Positions 35,763 through 45,547 of a stretch of 64,000 nt of DNA are shown one piece after another. The notes under the pieces were generated by a model. The model was not told the origin of the DNA, searched no databases, and saw only the letters and a list, made by a program, of their open reading frames with translations. The DNA is taken from contig CM076139.1 in the NCBI GenBank assembly GCA_038025085.1, positions 18,369,307 to 18,433,306 on the forward strand. Direction: 5' to 3'. This DNA comes from Tetragonia tetragonoides. Taxonomy: Eukaryota > Streptophyta > Magnoliopsida > Caryophyllales > Aizoaceae. Position 1 is the first letter of the stretch. Each line of letters opens with the position of its first letter. Made by a program: the position numbers and the translations under genes.

Positions 35763-36564
35763 TCACAAACCAAGATTTCTTGAGATAGTGAAACCACCAT
35801 CTACTACAAGGTTATGACCACTAACATACTTTGATTCGTCGCTAGCAAGGTAAAGAGCAGCCTCAGCCACATCTTGAGTTCTAGGTGTTGTACCTCGTAA
35901 ATTAGCTAATCCTCTCACATGCTCTTCCCCCTTTTCCACTTGGTCTTCACTTGACAAATTTTTATACCCTTCTTCCTCAACCTTACACCTTGAGTTTATT
36001 AGCATGGATGTTGCCACCCCAAAGGGGGAAATACAATTAACCCTAATCCCATACTTCCCAAGCTCAGACGCCACATTCTTTGTCAGCCCGATAATTGCAT
36101 GCTTTGAGGCCGTATAGGCGTGGCCACTACACCCTCCAATGACCCCGGCTACACTAGCGGTAGAGAGTATGCAACCACTCCCCCTAGCCACCATGTCCCT
36201 TGCGGCGTGCTTAATCGCTAGGGCCATGCCTTTTACGTTGACACACATGATTTTATTGAATTCCTCATCATTAAATTCTAAAATGCTCTTCTTTTGACCA
36301 AGTATAGCAGCATTGTTGAAGAAGATATTGATTTTTCCATAGAGCGAGATGGTCGATTCAACCATATTCTTAATGTCCTCTTCAAGACTAACATCACAGT
36401 GGATGTAAGTGACTGAAGGAGACAATGAGTTGGCTAAGGTTGTCCCTAAGAAGTCTATAATATCTGCTATTACTACTTTGGCACCATGACTTGCAAAGAG
36501 TCTCACAGTTGCTTCTCCTATCCCTCTTGCCCCTCCTGTCACAACAGCAACTTTACCTTCCAAC
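35763..36564 (-). CDS. Short-chain dehydrogenase/reductase, exon 2 (main exon)
   Basis: The exon codes 266 residues from [11 protein letters not shown] to NLGL-stop, preceded by one G that completes an Arg codon from exon 1 (acceptor TGTAG/G). Counting from LEGK, the cofactor motif TGGARGIG is at 9-16; Asp34 after strand beta-2 predicts NAD(H) preference; NNAA is at 83-86; and the catalytic tetrad is Asn109, Ser137, Tyr150 and Lys154 (YTASK). The C-terminal [11 protein letters not shown] is the usual family ending. All catalytic residues are present and there is no stop or frameshift, so this is probably a working cytosolic enzyme of the plant SDR110C type (xanthoxin dehydrogenase/ABA2, secoisolariciresinol dehydrogenase, momilactone synthase relatives). 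The substrate cannot be inferred. It stands alone between transposons. Confidence 0.92.
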
Positions 36565-36885
36565 CTACAAAAGTTTTACCAAAACACAAATAAATGAGAA
36601 TGAGTATATTCACATGATCTCATAATGAATGTACAACGCAGGATAAGGAAAGGAAATAGGAGCAGTTGAAATCATATGAAAGAGTCCTAAGTAAAACTCT
36701 CATTTCACTTTCCCACCAAATAAAAAAGGGGGATTTGGACGATCGAGTTCAGATCCTCTGCTGTTACAACAGGGAATCAGTTTCTCTTCTTTTTATCTCT
36801 CTCCTCCAATTTCCTAAACTCCCTACAATTTAAGGGCCCAAAAAAGAGGAAGATCAATTCTAGGGTGAGATTGCAAGGACTCTAC

Positions 36886-36908
36886 CTCTGCTGTTCTTGA
36901 ATGAACAT
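36886..36908 (-). CDS. Short-chain dehydrogenase, probable exon 1
   Basis: On the minus strand ATG at 36908 starts MFIQEQQ and ends AG/GTAGAG at 36886. Joining to exon 2 gives [19 protein letters not shown], the usual short N-tail followed by RLEGKV, with frame preserved. The total is 274 residues, in the family range. The intron (36565-36885) has GT-AG ends. Many members of this family have an intron exactly here. The exon is tiny and was chosen by frame and splice sites, so another upstream exon is possible. Confidence 0.6.
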
Positions 36909-37630
36909 CAGAGGATCCTCTAGTGATTTGTACGTAAGTGATTTGTTGTTCACTTTCGTTTTTCATCTATTTGCTATCCAAACATAGGAAAATTGACCTT
37001 TTTTTTAATTAATTCTTTAGTATATGTGTCAATATATACCCCGTGTGAAATACGTGTTTTTTTTTTTTTATTTTAAAGTTGGGCACATGATTTTTAGTAT
37101 ATCATCAAAGTATGATAACATGTGAAACATATTTGAATAAGATAAATTCAAAATAATAATTAAGATTTTACTACAGAGATTTAAATCGAAAAAATGATAA
37201 ACTTTTATCATAATTTATAATAAAAATATCAAATTGTAAAACTGAAAAATACCACTACCGAAACTTTCAAGTTTTCTTAGGGTCAAACTGAAACACATTT
37301 CTAATAAAATAAGCCACCATGTTTCTTTTTTGAATACTTTTTCGTTACAATCGTATGTAGAAAAAAGTGCAACCTCCTCTTAGAACGTACAATGTGTTAC
37401 AAGGTATAATTTTAATAATGAAAACTTTTAATTTTCACTCAATTCTCCATCAAATAAAAATTTGTCACCTTTTTTATTTTTATTTTTATAAGAGGAACCC
37501 TCGACCACTATTCTTAGAGTGTGCACCGGATAAATCCTGAGTGTGCAATAGCCTGCAAACCATACAGACCAGGCAAGCCAACAAGATAAATCTTGTAGGC
37601 AGGCTCAGGCCGCTCAGCAAAGAGACCTAG
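36909..37630. other. Upstream region of the dehydrogenase and spacer
   Basis: No TATA box can be assigned with confidence. From about 37495 a repeat-like stretch begins (CCGGATAAATCCTGAGTGTG, AGGCAGGCTCAGGCCGCTCA) that resembles the internal part of a dispersed plant retroelement; it carries no coding sequence. Confidence 0.4.
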
Positions 37631-37636
37631 TGAAAA

Positions 37637-37862
37637 TTGAACCCATAACCTTTGTCATCATGAAATTTCAATCTCACGACCAACTCCATTACCCGTTTTA
37701 GGGGAAATAAAAATTTGTCACTTACTTTCAATTTAATTACTAGTTTGTATAACCTTTGTCATGAAATTTCAATCTCACGACCAACTCCACTACCCCTTCC
37801 AGGGCAAATAAAAATTTGTCATTTACTTTCAGTTTAATTACTAGTTTGTATACCGTGCATTG
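37637..37862. repeat. Tandem duplication of about 115 bp
   Basis: The block ACCTTTGTCATCATGAAATTTC to TTAATTACTAGTTTGTATA occurs twice in direct succession (start of copy 2 near 37750), both copies ending TACTAGTTTGTATA. The sequence CACGACCAACTCCACTACCC resembles the 3' part of common plant retroposons. Confidence 0.7.
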
Positions 37863-37884
37863 CACCGTGTTTATATATATTGAA
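37848..37884 (-). mobile_element. Helitron-like 3' terminus
   Basis: Read on the minus strand, the hairpin arms GTGCAATGCAC are followed by GGTATACAAA, then CTAG and T. The element body lies to the right (AT-rich, to about 38200) with no clear 5' end. A further isolated CCTAGTATAT at about 38195 may be another end of the same family. Confidence 0.4.
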
Positions 37885-38199
37885 TTGTGTTTTCAAAATA
37901 ATTTTAGCCCTATACTATTATTGTATAGTATTATTTAAATTGAATAAAGATCGAACAACAATCATAAGTTGAATTTACTTGTTGATAACAAAATACTCTA
38001 TGGCACATGCAAATCTAACTACACCAATACACATGTGTCATGTGATTATAGAGAAAAGGTACAAATTGTTCGAAGGAGAAAAGTGAGCTGGAAGTCATAT
38101 TATGAAACAATAATGTTGTTAATAAGTGAGGATCCCTTATTCCCTTCACCATATGATGAAAAGAGTACTCTTTTTGTTCAAAACCACTAGCATCCTAGT

Positions 38200-39090
38200 A
38201 TATCGTATTATAATGTGAAGCGAACAATGTACATTGCTAGCACAATTGACATAAAAATTAGTAGAACAAAGTAGAGCTTAGGGGTTCGAATGTTACCACC
38301 ACAAATATATTTTTGCAAGTAGTGTCTCTTTGTAAAATATGCAACCCTATTTTATGAATACCATGATTGAAAAATATAAAGCTGAAAACAAAATAAAAAG
38401 GTTACCTCTTGGAGGAAGGCAAAATGGTTTGATTGGTTTCCGATACTACTTGAACCGGCTTTGTAACTTGATCTTCTAGTTAAAATTAGATATAGAGACA
38501 AATATAAGTAGTAAAACTGTGAAATGGTGAGAGAAGCATTCTGGTCTATATAAAGATATACATAATGTGTAAAAAGTACCCAAGTGATCTCGTTCACAAC
38601 ATTTTCCTCGGTCTTTTTGAATGTGCAATGTGTTGGATTTGATTTGGTTTTCTTTTATAACCTATTATAAGTAAGCAATCATCAAAATCTCATACTCCTA
38701 CCCAAAATATTTCATTATTATTTGTAGGTCAAAAGAAGATCTCCAAATTGGATAAAATCAATTACCACTTTTCCACGTACCGTTACACTTATATATGTAC
38801 AAGCATTAGGTGGTATGAATTTATGCAATGGTTCTATCTTTTTTTTTTTTTTTTAAGGTAAGATTGCAGAATGTTCAAATTAAGTTGCAACAAATCTAGA
38901 ATAGTGTTCCCTTGGGCATCTTTCTGAAGAGCCTCAAGGCGGCAAAGGAAGGGATGGGACGAAATATAGAGTACATTAAACAAGACTAATTAGAGCTGGT
39001 AAAAACTGATCCGACCGGATGACAATCCGAATCTGACCCGTTACAGATCCGACTGAAACCCATCCCGAAAAGGTTCAAACCCGAAATGAC
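38200..39090. other. Intergenic DNA
   Basis: There is an AT-rich stretch and a poly-T run at about 38841-38855. No gene is seen. Confidence 0.5.
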
Positions 39091-39099
39091 CCGAGATCG

Positions 39100-39330
39100 A
39101 AACGAATCCAACCTGAACCCGAAAGTTGTGAGACAACATTTGTCAAACCCGTTAGGTAACCCGAAGTTGAACCCGTATTTGACCCGATATATTCGACTCA
39201 TATTTGACCCGACCCGAACCCGACCTGAACCCGAAAGTTGTGAGACAACATTTGTCAAAACTGTTGGGTAACCTGAACCCATATTTGACTCGATGTATTC
39301 GACCCATATTTGACCCGATCCGAACCCGAC
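39100..39330. repeat. Two-unit repeat of about 112 bp rich in ACCCGA
   Basis: Units both contain CCTGAACCCGAAAGTTGTGA and GACAACATTTGTCAAA followed by ACCCGA-type hexamers. The hexamer background extends from about 38998. Degenerate ACCCGA arrays are common in plant genomes and produce long Asn-Pro frames that are not genes. Confidence 0.75.
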
Positions 39331-39339
39331 AACTTTACA

Positions 39340-41025
39340 GTAAGGCCTCGTTACTACAAATCTACAATATTACCAGCTTTAAGTCAAAGGAAACAAAACT
39401 GGAGTAGAATAAGAGAAATATTCCTCCATGCTTAGAGAAGTGCAAGTGCATAAATAGGGTCCAAACTAATTCCTCCGACCCTTGCCCTTTTTCGAGGTAA
39501 CAGTAACCCATCCATCGGCTTCTTCAGCTATCTCTTGGGGGTAGTTTCCTTTTTGGCACCGTGTGCTGGATAAGAATTTGAGGTAGACCCGGACCCTGAT
39601 GAATCTATCATCATGTCATTCCCTAGATTCTCATCTCGTCGCTATCACTTCCAGCCTGCGACATGGTACAACATATTTAGGGCTCGTTTACTAACTTGCA
39701 ATCAAATGTAATGCAATGTAATAATTTTATGGAGTAAATGTGGGGTGAAAAGTGAAGGAGTGAGAGGAGTGGGAGCCTTATGTTTATCGCTTATGAATTT
39801 GTTTCGCCACATTATCATAGCCTAATGGAGACATAACTCGATTATCATTTAGCACATCGAGGTAAAGTCGAGGTCTATCTTGGATTTTTTGGGCCAAAAT
39901 AAAATTTCCGACTATTTTTGAACGATGGGGCACCACCAACCATTTTTGCAATCCTTTGAGAGGTGAACATATAGACTTTACTTCTTACATTTTAATTTTC
40001 ACATTTACTTGCAAGTAGGAAGAAGATCAAAAGTATTGGAAGGGTTCCTGTGTTCATGTTGTGCAATGCAAGTGGGCTTCTCTTAACACCAGAATGTGGT
40101 CTAAGACCCAAATTAGTCTGCCACTAGCAAAAGATTTAGCAGGACTCAAAGAATCATCTAGCCTGAACCAGTATTACATTGCCTGAAACTAACAGGACCA
40201 AGCGCACCTAAATATCTGTCTGTCTTTCCAACTCTTTTCAAATCAGATAGCTTAAACCAGCAATCTTCTAATCCATCAGGTTACACTATTCATTAATTAG
40301 AAGACTATCTACTCATAATTTTGATAAAAGAGCAATGCCCAAAGGCCAGGTAACTAACCAGCAAAGATAATACTTCAATTTCATTTCTCCTTAACAACAA
40401 AAAAAGATACTGGAAGGAAAATCCAACTAAAGAACCTCTTTAAACCTAAAACCATCCATACAACAATAAGGTTTAAAAGACAAAAATATTTATCCTAATT
40501 TTACGGACAAATAACACTACGAACACTGCGTTTTCCAAGTTCCACTATTCAGTAACCAATCCGCTTTCAAGGATATTAACTAAGTCTACAACCATGCAAT
40601 TCTTAAACGCATGTCCCTAGTATACTACTCAAGTATTCACATCCTTTCTTTGGATCCTTAAAACTAGTCACCTAAGCAAAACCAGAATCATGCGAGCCAA
40701 AACTGGACGCAGCATTTCCAGAGCAAGGTCAGCGACAGACTATCCAAAACACTTCCCCAATAAACCTCCTTTGCAACCTGCAAACAAACATCGAAATCAG
40801 CATACAAGCCAAAACACAGCAGAATAAAGAAGATATTTTTAATCATGCATAAGAAGGCACGAGTGTCAAACACTGCTCAGCCACGAACATCTATCACGGA
40901 TTAAGGTCAAGATTTGTAGTGTATTTTGATTCAAATAAAGGTCAATAATGCAGAAACCAGAAACATAAGAGATGCAGTTTCCTCGCCATCTATCAAATTA
41001 CCAAGACAATAGCTTCTTACAAGAC
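39340..41025. other. Intergenic DNA left of the first LINE
   Basis: This is mostly featureless. On the minus strand a short frame ending at 39474 reads EIAEEADGWVTVTSKKGKG and then a stop, which looks like the C-terminal exon of a basic nucleolar-type protein. No matching upstream exon was found in 39560-41025 or across the LINE insertion, so I do not call a gene. Confidence 0.3.
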
Positions 41026-41742
41026 AAACATAGTTAACCGCCAAGGAAATGAAAAATAATTAGAGAAGAATGTAGAGAAAGAAAATGCTCCCGTCCTTCC
41101 ACACTAGTAACCGCTAACCGCCACCATTCACTACTACAATTCCAGGCATTAGACACGCTTATTTAGACACACTTTCAAAACCGTGGAAAAAAAAATAAAA
41201 GGTGGGCCTTTCCACGCTACTAAGCGTGGCAAAAACATTTTACAATTCAGAAATTTTTATTTGGGGCCCGCGGTTTTAGTTTAGTATACCGCTCAGTTGA
41301 AAAAAAAAAAAATAAACTAAACAAAACTAAAACCTAGGCCCAAACCCAAAACCACATTTCATCTTCCTCTCTCCTTCAGTTGTTCTTTTTCTCCACCTCT
41401 CACTTCACTTCAAATCTTCAATGGCCTCTCAATTACCAGCGTAGAGACAAAATTGTCATCTCCTTCAAGTCCTTAAGGTATGTTTTGTTCAACTTTTCTG
41501 ATCCAAACGGTTATTTGGGCTTTGATTGTGATTTTATTATTGTTTGTTTCAGAATTAGGGTTTGATTCTCCAATCTAATTACATAGATACATATTATCTT
41601 TACCTATTTTCGTTCTTTAAACCCTAATATTGCGTTTTATGTTTGATTCGTGGCAAAATTCTTACAGTGGAACAAGTTTGGTTGCAAGATTGATTTACGT
41701 GGTTCTTGTCATCTCTCTGAGCGTTCTGAATCTTGAATCGAA

Positions 41743-42007
41743 ATGCTTTACGAAGCGAACCGCCCGTAAATCCACTGGTGGAAAAGGCTCCTAAGGAAGC
41801 AACTTGCAACAAAGGTGTGTTTCAATTCAAATCTAGGGTTTTAATTTTTGACTTTTGATTGAATTCGATTGGGTCCAAAATTAGGGTTTCTAATTACAAT
41901 CATTGTTTGATTCAATTTCTGGAACCTTTTAATTTTTTTTTCTGTAAAGGTTGCTCGTAAATCTTCCCTACCACTGGAGGAGTCAAGAAACCCTACCATT
42001 ACCGTCC
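41743..42007 (+). pseudogene. Captured histone H3.3 gene fragment, two exons and an intron
   Basis: Exon A (41743-41814) follows the H3 N-terminus [20 protein letters not shown] with several indels; recognisable blocks are ACGAAG, ACCGCCCGTAAATCCACTGG and GAAGCAACTTGCAAC. A GT-AG intron (41815-41949) follows. Exon B (41950-42007) matches ARKSAPTTGGVKKPHRYRP, with one base missing before CCTACCACTGG. Thr at position 31 and Tyr at position 41 are the plant H3.3 signature (H3.1 has Ala and Phe). Homology ends after ACCGTCC. The start context and frame are destroyed. It is a transposon-captured host gene fragment with its intron, so capture was at the DNA level. Confidence 0.8.
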
Positions 42008-42540
42008 AATTTGCAGCCAAGGAGGTGGGATTTCGTTTATGACAGCATTTATAAATTTGTCTCCTCCTCTCTGAATTTCTCTTTCGTTTATGTAGAAAAT
42101 GAAGTTTATCAAGAAGACTAGCTAGGATTTGATGAGCGAGGATGCTTGGCAATTGGTACTGAGGTATTTCCCTCGTGTTTATTTTTCTGTCTATTTATTT
42201 CAAAAGCCTGTTTTCTTTAGTTAATTTGGGGGTTTTTTAGATTCTACCTATAATTTTCCTTCCTTAAAATGTTACTGAATTTCATTGCATGTTCTGTTTT
42301 GGGCATTTCTGTGTATGCAATACAGGTTTAGAATTATGGATATGAAATCAAGGGTGTCTCTTTTATCCAGTTGAAGTTGGCTCTAATTACTGTTTTGGTT
42401 GTCACTTTGGCTATTACTGAACCAAATGGATATATATGAGTGCAGGTTAATATTGGATTGTTATACTTGTTCTGCTTTTTGTGCAATCCAACTTTTTTGT
42501 TTTTGTGTCTCAGTGCTAAGAGTGTAAACAATTGTTGTAG

Positions 42541-42670
42541 GACACTGTTAAAAACATGGTTACAAAACGTATGGAAAAATCCCCGGGAAGATTGCTAGCA
42601 GAAGTGGAGAACGAGGTTTTTGATGAGTTGATGTATAGCAATGAAAAGCCTAATCCGCGCTTGGTGGGTT
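42541..42670 (+). other. Possible exon of a CACTA accessory gene
   Basis: Between an acceptor-like TTGTAG and a stretch that loses coding character near 42680, the frame reads DTVKNMVTKRMEKSPGRLL, then EVENEVFDELMYSNEKPNPR. It looks exon-like, and En/Spm-associated plant proteins have similar EVENE-type segments. A later block at about 43580-43705 (EVKMTVLAEGQEALLEFMKI to a stop) could be its last exon. This is motif-level inference only. Confidence 0.35.
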
Positions 42671-42789
42671 ATGGTTTTATGTCTTCATTAATTCTTTCTA
42701 TTGTTATCTCTTTTTGTTGAATTAGCTAGTAGTGTAAAGAGTTTATTGAAATCTGCCGTGCGTTTGTTATCACTTTGGTGGATATATAT

Positions 42790-43360
42790 CTTCGTTGTCT
42801 TTTGTAAGCTTATTGCTCCCTATTTCTGTGGGCTTTTTTTTTTGGGTCTACGACTCTTGTCCTGTGCTCAAAGTTGCCTAAATTTAGCCTGTGGGTTTGG
42901 TTTGGTTTGGTTTCAGTTGTGTTATGTGGATTTGGTTTGGTTTAGTTGTGCCCTGTGAGCTTATTGCTTCCTATTTTTCTTTTTTTTTTTTGGTTCTAAG
43001 ACTCTTGTCCTGTGCTCAAAGTTGTCTAAATTTGCAAATTGGGATTGTTGGTTTTGTTTGGAATCAGTTGTGTTCTGTGAGTTTGGCTTGGTTTTGTTGT
43101 GTTCTGTGAGCCTATTGTCTCTCTTTTTTCTTTTTGGGTCTACGACTCTTGTCTTGTGCTCAAAGTTGTCGAAATTTGAAAATTCGGCATGTCAGTTTGG
43201 TTTGGTTTCAGTTGTGTTCTGTGGGTTTGGTTTGGTTTCGTTGTGTTCTAGTGAGCTTATTGCTCCCTGTTTTTTTTTTGGGGGGTCTACGACTCTAGTT
43301 CTGTGCTCAAAGTTATCAAATTTTGCACTTGGCCTGTGGGTTTGCTTTGGTTAGTTTCAG
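42790..43360. repeat. Four-unit tandem repeat of about 148 bp in the CACTA element
   Basis: Each unit contains GGGTCTACGACTCTTGTCCT then TGTGCTCAAAGTTG, near 42843, 42991, 43136 and 43284. It is GT-rich and probably intronic. The Leu/Phe/Val-rich frames over it are artefacts. Confidence 0.85.
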
Positions 43361-44430
43361 TTCTCATGATAATCTCTTTGCTAAGCTTATGAGGTTGTGG
43401 ATGCTTGGGAGAAATGAAGAGTGTATTGTGTGCATATTTTTGTTTTATCTACAAAGTAGAATCAGGCTTTTGTGTAGAATCAGGCTTTGGTGTTGATTCA
43501 AACAAATGTTTGCATTCTGTTTTTGTTATTTTTGTATTATAAATATCTTACCATTATTTTTTACATGAGACTCATAGGCCTCTCGAAACATTTCAAGTCG
43601 TGGAAATGGAAGTCAAGATGACAGTTCTAGCCGAAGGTCAAGAAGCTCTACTCGAGTTCATGAAGATTGAAGCTGAAGATCAATTGCTCAACATTGAAGC
43701 CTAAGAAGATTAATTGCTCTGTCTTCAGCTTGTTGTCTTAGTTTACGTTTCTTTAGTTTTTTTCTATTGAATACTGTCATGACTTAAGTTTTTTTTAGTA
43801 CTTGTTTTCCAAACGCTGACAAGATGACGTTTCTTTATTGACATAATAGAGATTTTTATATGCATTTATGGTGTCTTGATCAAACAACCATATATATACA
43901 CATTACGGACTTACGGTAGCTACGTGTACTACCGTAATGTTAAATTATTTTTTCCGTTTTATTTTTGAATATAATTTGTCACAACTCCTCCCAAAAAAGA
44001 GTCACGGTGAAAAGCGTGACGAAGTCTTCCCGGGAAATTATTTTACCGCTCAAAACCATTAAAATATATTTCCCGCTTAAAATTGCAGGAAAGATTTCTG
44101 CACATATTATTACGCTGGTAAGCGTGACAAACTTGAATGTATCCGCGGAAAAAACCGTGGAAACAAGCGTGGCAAAAAAGCGTGGTAAAAATTCCACCCA
44201 GCTTTTTGCCACGCTTTTTCCAACCGTGGCAAAATGTTTTTTCCACGCTTAGTAGCGTGGAAAGGCCCGCATTTCACCGTGGAGAACAACCATTCTTGTT
44301 ATAGTGATTGTTAGCGCTTTACTTCACCATTTTTCTTCTCGTTTTCTTCCTTCTCCTCTATAATTTCTTTCGATTGTTTGAGTTTTAGCTTTGATCATTG
44401 TGCGGATTCTTTTGAGCTCGTTTTTAGCAA

Positions 44431-45547
44431 AAATGGCAGAAATGGGTTCAATTTCTTTTGCGGACACTTTGAGACGAAATCGCCACCAGGATGCAGGTAT
44501 GAAACTGAATTTCGTCCCTAATTCTGAAATTGATAAGTCTGTTATTAGTTTTGGGGATTCAAAATGGAATGAGGGTTATGAGCAATGGTAATTCTCTTTA
44601 GTTGGTTATGTTTTACAACTAAAACCTACTGAACAAGCAATCAGGGATATGTAAAGTCTCAATGGAAGAATTGTGGAGAGGTTGATGTCCATTTAATTGC
44701 GACTGGTGTATTTTTGTTTCGTTTTACAACTGAGGAATATATGATGAATGTTTTTGAGCATGGACACTGGTATTACAATAATAGGCCATTAATTCTGAAA
44801 CCTTGGGATGTTGATATGGATTTGAAATCCATGGATGTTACTAGGGTTCCTATTTGGGTGAAATTACATCATTTGAAGTATAACTTGTGGACAGGACCTG
44901 GGTTGAGTAGAATTGGAAGTGCTCTGGGGTCTCCTTTGTGTACTGATGGCATTACTGCTGCCAAATCCAAACTAGAGTATGCTCGTATTTGTGTTGAAAT
45001 CAAGGTGGATGCGGTGCTACCTAAGAGTCTTACGTTATGTGGTCCTTTTGGCAAGAAGTATGAACAATCTGTAGAATATGAATGGCTTCCCCAGAGGTGT
45101 TCCAAATGCAAGGTTTTTGGGCACTCTGACAATAGATGTCCGAAATACCCTGCAGTATGGAGGCCTGTGAACTCTATGCCTGCTAGAACTGAAGCATCTG
45201 TGGCTGTGCCTGTGCCTGTGCCTGTGGCTAACCCTGCTGTGTCACTAACACCTGAGGTATCTGTACCTGTGGCTGAGATGGAAGCACCTGTTGCTAAGGC
45301 TGCTGTTGCTACTGCACCTGTTAATGAACCAGGCTGGACTACTGTCTTCTCTAGTAACAAGAGAGTTACTCCTCCTAATGGTGATATACAGGGACCTGTT
45401 ATACAGAACAAGTTTGGGGAGTTGGGAGGGTCTTCTTCCCAAAATGAATCCTCTGCTAGGAATAAAAACAAGCAGAAGCCTCCACATAGTGATAGGACTC
45501 TTCGCAGTAAGGGTGGTGGACCTCAGCAGAAAACTGGTCCAGGATGA
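44431..45547 (+). pseudogene. LINE 1 ORF1 (RNA-binding, DUF4283 and CCHC knuckle)
   Basis: The start is probably ATG 44431 (MAEMGSISFADTLRRNRHQD). The frame is stopped at 44589-44591 (YEQW-stop) and family sequence resumes in the frame open from 44714: FRFTTEEYMMNVFEHGHWYY, PLILKPWD, VPIWVKLHHL (DUF4283), then the zinc knuckle CSKCKVFGHSDNRC (C-x2-C-x4-H-x4-C) at about residue 130 of the second part. The tail is rich in Val-Pro-Ala. In L1-type plant LINEs this protein binds the element RNA. Its TGA (45545-45547) overlaps the ORF2 ATG (45544-45546). Confidence 0.85.

Larger units (their letters stand above)
41129..44306. mobile_element. CACTA (En/Spm-type) element inside LINE 1
   Basis: The left end is CACTACTACAATTCC and the right end inverted is CACTATAACAAGAA, flanked by the 3-bp target duplication ATT (41126-41128 and 44307-44309). 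Subterminal inverse repeats of about 38 bp (41204-41240 and 44231-44268), built from AGCGTGG/CCACGC, form a strong fold-back. Further AGCGTGRC motifs cluster at 44000-44240, typical of transposase-binding subterminal repeats. No TnpD-type transposase is present. The interior carries histone H3.3 gene pieces, a tandem repeat and a possible C-terminal exon. Confidence 0.9.

Noticed and set aside
38986..39407. Gly/Ser-rich and Asn/Pro-rich frames
   Set aside because: Translation of the degenerate ACCCGA repeat on both strands.
42701..43354. Hydrophobic frames resembling membrane proteins
   Set aside because: They come from a GT-rich four-unit tandem repeat; the periodic repetition and lack of domains argue against a gene.
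44869..45487. Antisense frame of 200 codons opposite LINE 1 ORF1
   Set aside because: The sense strand has DUF4283 and a zinc knuckle; the antisense has no motif.
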